DNA of 5,751 nt from Planctomicrobium sp. (GTDB lineage: Bacteria; Planctomycetota; Planctomycetia; Planctomycetales; Planctomycetaceae): the NCBI GenBank assembly GCA_018659505.1, contig JABJMI010000264.1, forward strand, positions 1-5,751, in the 5' to 3' direction. This document shows positions 1 through 5,751 of the stretch, piece after piece; position 1 is the first letter of the stretch, and every line of letters starts with the position of its first letter. Position numbers and translations under genes: made by a program. A model generated the notes under the pieces. That model had not been told where the DNA came from. It did not search any database and saw only the letters and a program-made list of their open reading frames with translations.

Positions 1-1621
1 ACAGCCAATAGAGACACCAGAAGAAGTAGCCAACCGCGATTGGAATGACGTACCACTGAAGCTCACTTTCTGTTTGAGTTGCCCGCATCAGAACGACAGC
101 GATGCCATTATTTAAGAAGTGAAACAAGACCGGTGCCCAGAAACTTTTGGTCGTCAAGTAGATCCAGTGCATGGCAATTCCGACTGGAATGATTGCCAAC
201 ACATGTGGCGGATACATATGCACCGCAGCGAAGAGGAATGATGTGATGCCAACGCCGCCGATCAGTCCCCAGCGAGCGACTAAGCCTCTTCCGAGCAAAC
301 CACGGAAGAGAAACTCTTCCCCAAACGCAGGGACGACAGCAATGAAGAATAGGCTGAGCACAAACGATGCGCCTCCGAATTCACCGAGCACATCATGGAC
401 GTTCATCTGATTCAGACCCTCGAAAGCGGGAACCAGTTCGACCAGTCGTTGCCATTGCGGGTCGAGCAACTTCATTGCAGCGTCTGCAACCATCGTTAAC
501 GGCAAGACGAGACTCGCGGTCACTAATACTTGTCCGATTGTTGGAAGATTCAGATTCAAACGCGAAACTGGTCGCGGGGCGAGTCTTAATAATCCAAGCG
601 GGACAAGAACTAGATAGCACAGAAAAGCAGGGGAGGTGAAGACGACTAGCTTTGTTGTGACATCAAGAGTTTGAATCCAATTGGCAAGTTCAATGCCTTG
701 CAACTCTTCAACACTACCAACTGTGCTGAGCATCGCTCCGATGAGCAAAATAAATGTTGCAGCTAATTGCAATCCAAAGAAAAGAATGATCCAGCCAAAC
801 GCTTCAATGAGACCAGGACCAGGTGGACGAGATTTCATATCGTCAGCGACAGTCACTTCGTCTGATTCGACCACATCACTTGGCTGCAAAGTCGATTCGG
901 TATCGACTTCGTCTAATGATTCCGGTTCGATTCCTGAATCTGTTTCTACGTTCATGAGGTAACCGCTGAATCGATATGGCAGATATAATTGATCATTGAC
1001 TTCGAGATTACTCTGTTCCTTCAACAAGGAAAGTCCTCGCCAAGTATATTCGCCACCGGAATAAAGAGTGATTCCGACAGTTGCGTATAGAAAGAGATCC
1101 CGCAGTTGAAGGTAACCTACCTTATTTTCTCCCAGCCAATTAAGAAATTCGGGACTGACTGCTAGAAGTGCGAGTGGGATTGTAATTGATTGCACAATCA
1201 TTTTGATTTTCCCGCTCCACTTTGCAGAGAAATCGACACCATGACCTTCCAGAACTGACCTGAGACCTGTGACAAACATTTCCCGACCGATCACGATAAA
1301 TGTAATCCATGGACAAATTCCACTTTCAGGATGAGGAATCAGAAAGATCAGTGTTCCACCAACAATGACCTTGTCGACAAACGGGTCCATGATCCGCCCT
1401 AAGACAGTTATCTGATTCCACTTTCTGGCGAAGTATCCATCCAGGAAATCAGTTGAGACTGCGACGACAAAAATGATTGTTGTCGTGATCCACCAGTCGG
1501 TGAAGTCAATCATCGCCAAGACGACAAACGCCAGAATCAACCGGGAAAAGGTAATCGCATTCGGCAAGTTCCAGGAACTCCCCGAAACATTTGGTGGGGT
1601 ATCGGAATCGTTAGCAGCCAT
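1..1621 (-). CDS. pgsA: PgsA-type phosphatidyltransferase fused to CPBP intramembrane protease (C-terminus off the left edge)
   Basis: One open frame runs from ATG (1621-1619) to the left edge with no stop, giving 540 visible residues. Residues 1-200 look like PgsA, which makes phosphatidylglycerophosphate from CDP-diacylglycerol and glycerol-3-phosphate in the membrane. Seen: NLPNAITFSRL at 18-28, the complete CDP-alcohol signature with D58, D61, G62, A65, R66, G75, D79 and D83, then REMFVTGLRS at 113-122 and a SAKWSGKIK stretch at 132-140, both as in PgsA. Several hydrophobic segments are present. Residues 226-261 carry 14 Asp/Glu and no Lys/Arg, a soluble linker. From about 271 a polytopic CPBP domain follows with its three motifs: E435-E436-xxx-R440, F464-xxx-H468, and H501-xxx-N505. 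Family knowledge makes E435/E436, H468 and H501 the likely metal and catalytic residues. PgsA alone is usually about 180-200 residues, so the length itself indicates a fusion. An in-frame TGA at 1636-1634 and the only nearby ATG fix the start; no clear Shine-Dalgarno sequence is visible. The protease substrate is unknown. Confidence 0.9.
   Translation of the reverse strand, partial: MAANDSDTPPNVSGSSWNLPNAITFSRLILAFVVLAMIDFTDWWITTTIIFVVAVSTDFLDGYFARKWNQITVLGRIMDPFVDKVIVGGTLIFLIPHPESGICPWITFIVIGREMFVTGLRSVLEGHGVDFSAKWSGKIKMIVQSITIPLALLAVSPEFLNWLGENKVGYLQLRDLFLYATVGITLYSGGEYTWRGLSLLKEQSNLEVNDQLYLPYRFSGYLMNVETDSGIEPESLDEVDTESTLQPSDVVESDEVTVADDMKSRPPGPGLIEAFGWIILFFGLQLAATFILLIGAMLSTVGSVEELQGIELANWIQTLDVTTKLVVFTSPAFLCYLVLVPLGLLRLAPRPVSRLNLNLPTIGQVLVTASLVLPLTMVADAAMKLLDPQWQRLVELVPAFEGLNQMNVHDVLGEFGGASFVLSLFFIAVVPAFGEEFLFRGLLGRGLVARWGLIGGVGITSFLFAAVHMYPPHVLAIIPVGIAMHWIYLTTKSFWAPVLFHFLNNGIAVVLMRATQTESELQWYVIPIAVGYFFWCLYWL
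107..319 (-). other. CPBP/Abi protease motif region
   Basis: Encodes residues 435-505 of the fusion protein. It contains the Glu-Glu motif GEEFLFRG (E435, E436, R440), FAAVH (F464, H468) and HFLNN (H501, N505) in the order and spacing typical of CPBP intramembrane proteases. No motif residue is missing, so the protease half is not an obvious relic. Confidence 0.88.
1373..1450 (-). other. CDP-alcohol phosphatidyltransferase signature (catalytic motif)
   Basis: Encodes residues 58-83 of the fusion protein and matches D-x2-D-G-x2-A-R-x8-G-x3-D-x3-D exactly. In this family the four Asp residues bind the divalent metals and the last one acts as the catalytic base, so the transferase half should be active. 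Confidence 0.93.
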
Positions 1622-1699
1622 CAAGGTTACCAATCACAGAAGATCTAGGTTGAAGATGAGTATCTGGATGAGAGACACACATCAGTGTTTGAGTTTCGT

Positions 1700-1728
1700 A
1701 GGATACCCTTTATTGGCGGAAAATTGAA
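1700..1728 (-). promoter_or_regulatory. Weak promoter candidate for the pgsA-CPBP gene
   Basis: On the minus strand TTCAAT (1728-1723) and TATCCT (1705-1700) are separated by 17 bases, which is the sigma-70 spacing, but they match the consensus at only about 3/6 and 4/6 positions. A start near 1693 would leave a leader of about 70 bases before the ATG. This is a guess from spacing and position; planctomycete promoters are poorly defined. Confidence 0.2.
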
Positions 1729-1770
1729 TCTGAGATTTTGCTTTGATGTGAGAGAGAACTAAGATTAGGA

Positions 1771-1783
1771 CATTTTCAAAATG
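1771..1783. repeat. 13-bp palindrome CATTTT-C-AAAATG
   Basis: Perfect 6-bp half-sites around one central base, about 150 bases upstream of the pgsA-CPBP start. It has the shape of a dimeric regulator site but may be chance in AT-rich intergenic sequence. Confidence 0.3.
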
Positions 1784-1826
1784 GGTCTTAACAGTTCAGT
1801 CTCGTGAGTTCAGCGTTTGAACTTGT

Positions 1827-1853
1827 AAAAACCTTCTTCGCAATCAAGAGAAG
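1827..1853 (-). terminator. Candidate intrinsic terminator after the J-protein gene
   Basis: Read on the minus strand, CTTCT (1853-1849) and AGAAG (1837-1833) can pair around an 11-base loop, and a run of five T (1831-1827) follows one base later. It lies about 60 bases after the J-protein stop, the expected place for the end of the chaperone transcript. The stem is short and GC-poor, so it would be a weak terminator. Confidence 0.35.
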
Positions 1854-1887
1854 CTTTGGAATTACTCTACTGGATGTACCACCGTCC

Positions 1888-1910
1888 GCGAAAATGAAAC
1901 TCTCTTTCGC
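1888..1910 (-). repeat. Inverted repeat directly after the J-protein stop codon
   Basis: GCGAAA (1910-1905) and TTTCGC (1893-1888) are perfect complements separated by 11 bases, beginning one base after the TAA codon. No T tract follows, so it is more likely a 3'-end mRNA stem than a complete intrinsic terminator. Confidence 0.4.
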
Positions 1911-1911
1911 C

Positions 1912-3402
1912 TTACCAGTGGCTGTTTAGTTCTGAAGGGCTTTTCGACCAGAAGGTCAAGTTTCCACGCACCATCGCTCTTAATGTATAATCATGGCGGA
2001 GATCCCAAACCCATGAGTTTTGATCAACGGAGAGGTGAGGGGTCATTTGAACTAGCATGGTAGCTACAGAATCGATGTCTACGAATTCTGAAATGCAGAA
2101 CTCCAAAAGTTCAGTTCGTAGTTTCTCATAGTCACAAGTATGGCTAAGATCAGTAATCCGAACGCCTTGCGTGAGTTCAAACGAAAGCAGTTCGCGCAGT
2201 TCTTCACCAGTTGCCATGTTCTCAGGATAGCGATCATAAAATACTTCGCTGACAGTTTCGTGTATGAAAGCGTGCAAAGTTGAAAACAATCTCGGACCTT
2301 TCCCCAGTCTGCTCAACCAAGTCTTCGGAGCTTGCGTCCACTCCATGAAGAGTGGCATGAGAAGCTGTCGCTTTTGACTTCCATCCAGATCTGGATTTTC
2401 GCCTAACGTCATGATCAGGCTGCGAATTTCTGGAGCAACGTAAGAAAGAAATTGGGAGAGGTTGATTTCCCGATGCAGTTCACAAGCAAGTTCCGCTCGA
2501 TCAAAATAGCTGCTGTATTGGAGTTCCAAATCTTTATGACTTTCAAAGACTTCGCGGCAGCGATTAACAATCCCGATTGCCAAAGTACTTCTGGATAGTT
2601 TCAAGAGATTCAGCACCTCAAGATGGAGAGTCAGCCAGCCCTGAATGTCATCAAGGTAAACGCTCTCAAGTCGGTTCAAATCCTGGACCAAGCCCTTCAG
2701 TTCATTGGTCCGAATCAGGTGTAGCCAGCGGTGTCTCAGCAATTCTGACAAATGAGTTTGACGGCGTGAATTAGCGAGTAATGTTTGAATGATTTCATTT
2801 TCGCAGTCTACTTCGCCAGCATTGAGCGAGCGAAGCAAGAGTTCAGCGACACGACCATTGGCTCCTTGCCGAGAAAGCAATGGTTGTAGTATATCGATAA
2901 CGGTCTGCGATTCGTTCAATCCAGGATCAAGCACGTGCAACCAGTAAAGTTGAACCGCAACTTCTTCATCATACGGATGAGTTTGTAGGATCTTTTGCAG
3001 CTGCGTGTAGGTCTCCGCGAAAGTGTCTGGAGAAGTTGCGATCCAGAGGTCACGAAGTTGTGAATCCAGGTCATTTCCAGTCGATGGCTTTGAACTGGAA
3101 TCGCCTGAGAAGTCATCCCGTGGCTCAGCCGGAACAACTTCATCAGATCTAAATTGGTCAAGAGCATCCTCGACACTGTTAGGTGAATTGGGTTGCCTCC
3201 ACTGGATCTGTTGCACAGCAGCTTCGTAAGCTTCGCGAATTTTGCGAAACTCATCCGGGTTGTGCTCTGGGTTATACTTGCGAATCAGTCGCGTATAGGC
3301 ACGTTTCGCGTCGCGTTCAGTTGCTTCGCGAGTGATACCTAACAACGCAAAAGGATTACTTGGCCAGTGCCGTGGATCATCGCTGAGGTTTTCCTCTGTC
3401 AT
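1912..3402 (-). CDS. J-domain protein with NPE in place of HPD and a long helical C-terminal region
   Basis: A 496-residue soluble protein, probably the co-chaperone of the Hsp70 encoded two genes upstream. Residues 16-62 form a J domain: NPFALLGI, a basic helix (KRAYTRLIRKY, 33-43), then FRKIREAYEAA (52-62) as helix III. The loop between the helices reads N44-P45-E46 instead of His-Pro-Asp, the tripeptide that classical J proteins need to stimulate Hsp70 ATP hydrolysis. Residues about 66-112 are a polar, Ser/Pro/Asp-rich linker. The rest, about 113-496, is Leu-rich and looks all-helical, possibly TPR-like repeats that could bind clients, but I recognise no named domain. No signal peptide or membrane segment is visible. 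The ATG overlaps the TGA of the preceding gene (ATGA, 3402-3399) and has no Shine-Dalgarno sequence of its own, so translation is probably coupled. It ends with TAA. The J-domain assignment is firm; the activity and partner are inferred. Confidence 0.88.
   Translation of the reverse strand: MTEENLSDDPRHWPSNPFALLGITREATERDAKRAYTRLIRKYNPEHNPDEFRKIREAYEAAVQQIQWRQPNSPNSVEDALDQFRSDEVVPAEPRDDFSGDSSSKPSTGNDLDSQLRDLWIATSPDTFAETYTQLQKILQTHPYDEEVAVQLYWLHVLDPGLNESQTVIDILQPLLSRQGANGRVAELLLRSLNAGEVDCENEIIQTLLANSRRQTHLSELLRHRWLHLIRTNELKGLVQDLNRLESVYLDDIQGWLTLHLEVLNLLKLSRSTLAIGIVNRCREVFESHKDLELQYSSYFDRAELACELHREINLSQFLSYVAPEIRSLIMTLGENPDLDGSQKRQLLMPLFMEWTQAPKTWLSRLGKGPRLFSTLHAFIHETVSEVFYDRYPENMATGEELRELLSFELTQGVRITDLSHTCDYEKLRTELLEFCISEFVDIDSVATMLVQMTPHLSVDQNSWVWDLRHDYTLRAMVRGNLTFWSKSPSELNSHW
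3265..3273 (-). other. Substituted HPD site of the J domain (codons for Asn-Pro-Glu)
   Basis: The codons read AAC CCA GAG. Proline is kept, while His and Asp are replaced by Asn and Glu. Flanking helices II and III are well conserved, which argues for purposeful divergence rather than decay. Confidence 0.85.
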
Positions 3403-4694
3403 GGTGCTAGCACTGGTTCGATTGGTGTAATGGGAATGTCACTCGTATTGTTCAGGTTTGGCGAATTCCGATTCTTAAACTTATTGATATCGTCGACTGT
3501 CTGGCGATTCCCTTTCAGAATCAAAACTGAATTTGAAGGAAAACCCTTTGATTGTTTGCCATTTTTCACGCCTCTTTGAGAATCGACTTGCTCCTTGAGT
3601 TCCGGGTGAGTCTTCAAGAACTCCTGTAATTGTGATTCAGTCATCATTAACACATTTTTACCGTCGCTCCGCATTGTTGATAGTGGAAGGGACGGATTCG
3701 GTTGCGGTCCATTTGTTGCATCATTCCCGACCTCACGCCTCTTACGGTTTTCATACGCCTGCATGATCTGCATTGCCTCCAACCCGTCTTGAACATCCTG
3801 ATCCTCAAAATCGATGTCACCATCCATGATTTTGGAGGAGTTGTATGTCGGATGATATTGGCTTGAAGAACTTTTCGAGTCGAAGCCAACAAACACAACT
3901 CTTAGAAAGAAAAAAAACACTATGGCAATTCCAGTACCGTATCCCCATCGTGTCTCTGATTCTGTTAGATCGGAATGTTGTGTGACTTGTCTTTGGTTTA
4001 ATGAAACTATTCGTGTTCGCCACCGGCTGGATGGGGATAGCATTGATTGAATCCGTTGAACAAAGCCCGGTGCGAGCTTGGCGTACTCAGGGTATTGAGA
4101 CGAAAAATCTCGTGCGGTGTTGCGTCTCCAGATAAGTTTATCGCCCCAGCGCTGCTTTAACTTCCTTTCAATCTCTCCGCGTTCATTAGGGTAAGCGAGA
4201 AAAATTCTGACCACTTCTCGACCAAAGTCATGAATGTGATCACTCATTTCGAGATCGTTGCCATTCTCTTGCGCCACATCCTGCCCACATTGCTTTGACC
4301 AGGGTTGTAATTCCAATCCTGGAATCAGTTGTTTGAGCCGCAGGTTAAGAACCGGAAATCGTTGGCACTTCTCCGACAGTTGAGAGTGATGCTGCTTACG
4401 AATGTCCGGTTCCAGTTCAAAAAATGTTTGACAGAACTCTTCCACTTCTTCCCCGGAAGCCTGCTCAGTCACATCGCTGAGGCAAGCAAAATCACTTGCA
4501 CTCCAAACTGTACGTTCAGTTCCTGCCAGAACTCGTACAGCGACATCCGCCTGCTTCCACATAACGAAGTCGTCGGTGGAAAGTCGCTGCAATGCCAACT
4601 CTGCGAGCTTTGCCGGAGACTGCTGCGGATCGACGTTGAGGATGTTCGCTGCCCAAGTTCGATGTTCGTCCGAAATTTGAAAATCACCACTCAT
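3399..4694 (-). CDS. Unrecognised single-pass membrane protein of the Hsp70/J cluster
   Basis: A 431-residue protein that I cannot place in a family. Its N-terminal 250 residues look soluble and mostly helical, with repeated Trp/Arg-rich patches (for example RWGDKLIWRRN). One transmembrane segment lies at about 252-271 (YGTGIAIVFFFFLRVVFVGF). The basic residues before it suggest an N-in orientation, with the 160-residue C-terminal part outside the cytoplasm. That part is polar and low in complexity, has an acidic stretch (DGDIDFEDQD) and ends in a Pro-rich tail. The start at 4694 is chosen because GGAGGG lies 8 bases upstream; an ATG at 4748 would add 18 residues but has no comparable site. 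It overlaps the Hsp70 gene by 11 bp and the J gene by 4 bp, so the three products are probably made together. Inference: it anchors the chaperone pair at the membrane. The clients are unknown. Confidence 0.82.
   Translation of the reverse strand: MSGDFQISDEHRTWAANILNVDPQQSPAKLAELALQRLSTDDFVMWKQADVAVRVLAGTERTVWSASDFACLSDVTEQASGEEVEEFCQTFFELEPDIRKQHHSQLSEKCQRFPVLNLRLKQLIPGLELQPWSKQCGQDVAQENGNDLEMSDHIHDFGREVVRIFLAYPNERGEIERKLKQRWGDKLIWRRNTARDFSSQYPEYAKLAPGFVQRIQSMLSPSSRWRTRIVSLNQRQVTQHSDLTESETRWGYGTGIAIVFFFFLRVVFVGFDSKSSSSQYHPTYNSSKIMDGDIDFEDQDVQDGLEAMQIMQAYENRKRREVGNDATNGPQPNPSLPLSTMRSDGKNVLMMTESQLQEFLKTHPELKEQVDSQRGVKNGKQSKGFPSNSVLILKGNRQTVDDINKFKNRNSPNLNNTSDIPITPIEPVLAP
3404..3413. repeat. 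10-bp palindrome GTGCTAGCAC at the gene junction
   Basis: A perfect palindrome ending two bases before the J-protein ATG, inside the last codons of the upstream gene. It occupies the place where a Shine-Dalgarno sequence would be. It may be chance, or it may limit independent initiation on the J gene and so enforce coupling. Confidence 0.25.
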
Positions 4695-5751
4695 TTTCGA
4701 ATCCCTCCGCATCGTCTTCATCATGATCTGTATCGTAGGCAGCCACAAACTCTCGCAATTGTTCTACGTACTTCTCGATTGCTTCTTTGTCGCGGAGTTC
4801 GAGGACTTCTTCAAATCCGCTCAGTAGTCCATCTAGCAATTGACGTTCACGCAATGGAAGTTCTGCGTACAGTCTTTCGGCTCGTCGTAGTAGAAAACGA
4901 TTTTCCTGTTCATCCCGAGGATGGGTTTTCAAGGCCTGCATTTGTTCAACTGCTTTTTTGACCTGACTCGCTCCCATACCTTTCGCATGGCGAGTAAAGA
5001 CCTGTGAGCATTTCCGCTTCGTTTCGACGACCGTCGCTTCGACTTCTAACACACCGTTCAGGTCGTAAGTGAATCTGATGTCGATCGGCTGACCTGCTGG
5101 ACCATTTGGAATTCCGTTGACTTCGAATTCCCCGAGCAAGATATTTTCTTTGACGAGCCGCGACTCCCCTTGATAGACAGAGACTTTAACCTGTGACTGG
5201 TTTGCAGATCTCGTCTCAACCCGTTCAATTCGGCTGATCGGAATCGTTGAGTTGCGGTTGATGACTGGCAAGAAATATCCGGTACGTTCCTCAAGCCCAA
5301 CATCCTTGGCAATCTCAACCCCCAATGTAAATGGAGAAACGTCGGTGACAACAAGGTCTTGCAATTCTTCCCGGCGGTCGATAATCCCTCCATTGATCGC
5401 GGCACCAATGGCAACGACCTCATCTGGGTTAAAAGAACAGCGTGGAGTTTGTCCGAAGAGTTCTTCGATGCGGTTGACGAAGCATGGCATGCGAGTCGCT
5501 CCCCCGACGAGGATCACTTCGTCGATATCTCCTCGCTTGAGGTTGGCATCTCCCAAAGCGCGTCGAATAGGCATCATCACCTTATTCAGCACACGGTTCG
5601 TCCAGGATTCAAACTGCTCTCTGGTCACATTGATGATCGGGGACTCGTCGATAAAACCTCCATCCTGTGAGGGGAAGCGAATTTCAACTTCCGGTTGCTT
5701 CGTGAGCAATCGCTTCGCCTGATCGCACTCTCGTCTTAGCCGAGAGACAAG
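4684..5751 (-). CDS. hscC: HscC-like Hsp70 chaperone (N-terminus off the right edge)
   Basis: The visible 355 residues are the C-terminal part of an Hsp70, an ATP-driven protein-folding chaperone; roughly 230-250 N-terminal residues are missing at the edge. Seen in order: the end of the ATPase domain with INVTREQFESW, the Hsp70 signature around VILVGGATRMP, and FNPDEVVAIGAAINGG; the linker DLVVTDVSPFTLGVE; the substrate-binding beta domain (INRNSTIPISRIE, VYQGESRLVKENILLG, IDIRFTYDLNGVLEVEA); then a short helical lid of about 95 residues ending in an acidic tail. Wording such as SPFTLGVE, RNSTIPISR, VYQGE, NNIL-like and IDIRFTYDLNGVLEV follows E. coli HscC, as I recall it, more closely than DnaK, and the lid is shorter than the roughly 130 residues of DnaK. 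The Gly-Gly and linker residues are intact, so it should work. It heads a coupled cluster with a membrane protein and a J protein, as expected for a specialised Hsp70. The HscC subfamily call is from memory and less sure than the Hsp70 call. Confidence 0.93.
   Translation of the reverse strand, partial: LVSRLRRECDQAKRLLTKQPEVEIRFPSQDGGFIDESPIINVTREQFESWTNRVLNKVMMPIRRALGDANLKRGDIDEVILVGGATRMPCFVNRIEELFGQTPRCSFNPDEVVAIGAAINGGIIDRREELQDLVVTDVSPFTLGVEIAKDVGLEERTGYFLPVINRNSTIPISRIERVETRSANQSQVKVSVYQGESRLVKENILLGEFEVNGIPNGPAGQPIDIRFTYDLNGVLEVEATVVETKRKCSQVFTRHAKGMGASQVKKAVEQMQALKTHPRDEQENRFLLRRAERLYAELPLRERQLLDGLLSGFEEVLELRDKEAIEKYVEQLREFVAAYDTDHDEDDAEGFENEW
4703..4708 (-). promoter_or_regulatory. 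Ribosome binding site GGAGGG that sets the start of the membrane protein
   Basis: GGAGGG ends 8 bases before the ATG at 4694 and lies inside the last codons of the Hsp70 gene. It is the only strong Shine-Dalgarno sequence I found at a start codon in this window and decides between the two possible starts of the downstream gene. Confidence 0.75.

Larger units (their letters stand above)
1622..1911. other. Intergenic gap between the J-protein gene and the pgsA-CPBP fusion
   Basis: No gene is visible in these 290 bases. The small plus-strand frame that reaches 1727 is mostly antisense to the phosphatidyltransferase and has no recognisable content. The gap holds two inverted repeats near the J-gene stop, a short palindrome at 1771-1783 and a weak promoter-like pair at 1700-1728. 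The gap suggests that the fusion gene is transcribed separately from the chaperone cluster. Confidence 0.6.

Noticed and set aside
107..319. Reading the CPBP domain as a phage-defence (Abi) or bacteriocin-immunity gene
   Set aside because: The CPBP family includes such members, but fusion to a housekeeping lipid enzyme and the lack of any defence or bacteriocin gene nearby give no support for that role here.
171..962. Several plus-strand small frames and one minus-strand 75-codon frame in the left region
   Set aside because: All overlap the continuous fusion reading frame, whose translation contains intact CPBP motifs; none of the small frames shows recognisable content.
1473..1727. Plus-strand 84-codon open frame crossing the pgsA start
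   Set aside because: Most of it is antisense to the well-supported phosphatidyltransferase coding sequence, and its translation shows no family features or good ribosome binding site.
4695..4748. Longer N-terminus of the membrane protein from the ATG at 4748
   Set aside because: The ATG at 4694 has GGAGGG at a suitable distance, while the upstream ATG would deepen the overlap with the Hsp70 gene to 65 bp and lacks a ribosome binding site.
4329..4961. Plus-strand 210-codon open frame opposite the membrane protein and Hsp70 genes
   Set aside because: It is entirely antisense to two strongly supported genes and its translation is rich in Leu, Arg and Cys without any motif, typical of a shadow frame.
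5252..5722. Plus-strand 156-codon open frame opposite the Hsp70 ATPase domain
   Set aside because: It lies antisense to conserved Hsp70 sequence; such long antisense frames are common across Hsp70 genes because of codon bias.
1..5751. CRISPR arrays, tRNA or rRNA genes, insertion sequences and long direct repeats
   Set aside because: I looked for regularly spaced repeats, cloverleaf-like segments and transposase-like translations on both strands and found none.

Overview
The window reads as a chromosomal segment of a bacterium, most plausibly a planctomycete or a related PVC-type lineage. That guess rests on moderate GC content, large unusual multidomain proteins and loosely packed minus-strand genes; no rRNA or marker gene is present to prove it. 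Every gene I can support is on the minus strand, so the biological order runs right to left.

Right half (5751 to 1912): a three-gene, translationally coupled chaperone cluster. First comes the C-terminal two thirds of an Hsp70 that resembles the HscC branch more than DnaK; its start lies beyond the right edge. Next is an unrecognised 431-residue protein with one transmembrane segment, overlapping the Hsp70 gene by 11 bp and preceded by a strong ribosome binding site. Third is a 496-residue protein with an N-terminal J domain and a long helical C-terminal part, overlapping the previous gene by 4 bp (ATGA). The J domain has Asn-Pro-Glu where the Hsp70-activating His-Pro-Asp tripeptide normally sits. 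Together they look like a dedicated, membrane-tethered Hsp70 system, comparable in layout to E. coli HscC with its neighbouring J-domain proteins DjlB/DjlC.

Middle (1911 to 1622): a 290-bp gap holding two small inverted repeats just after the J-protein gene, one followed by a T run (possible terminator), a short palindrome and a weak promoter-like sequence for the next gene. I see no gene in it.

Left part (1621 to 1 and beyond): one uninterrupted reading frame of at least 540 codons. It starts with a complete PgsA-type CDP-alcohol phosphatidyltransferase domain and continues, through a strongly acidic linker, into a complete-looking CPBP (CaaX protease and bacteriocin-processing/Abi) intramembrane metalloprotease domain. 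I checked this frame codon by codon and found no stop. A phospholipid-synthesis enzyme joined to an intramembrane protease is the most unusual item in the window, together with the chaperone cluster carrying a non-canonical J domain.
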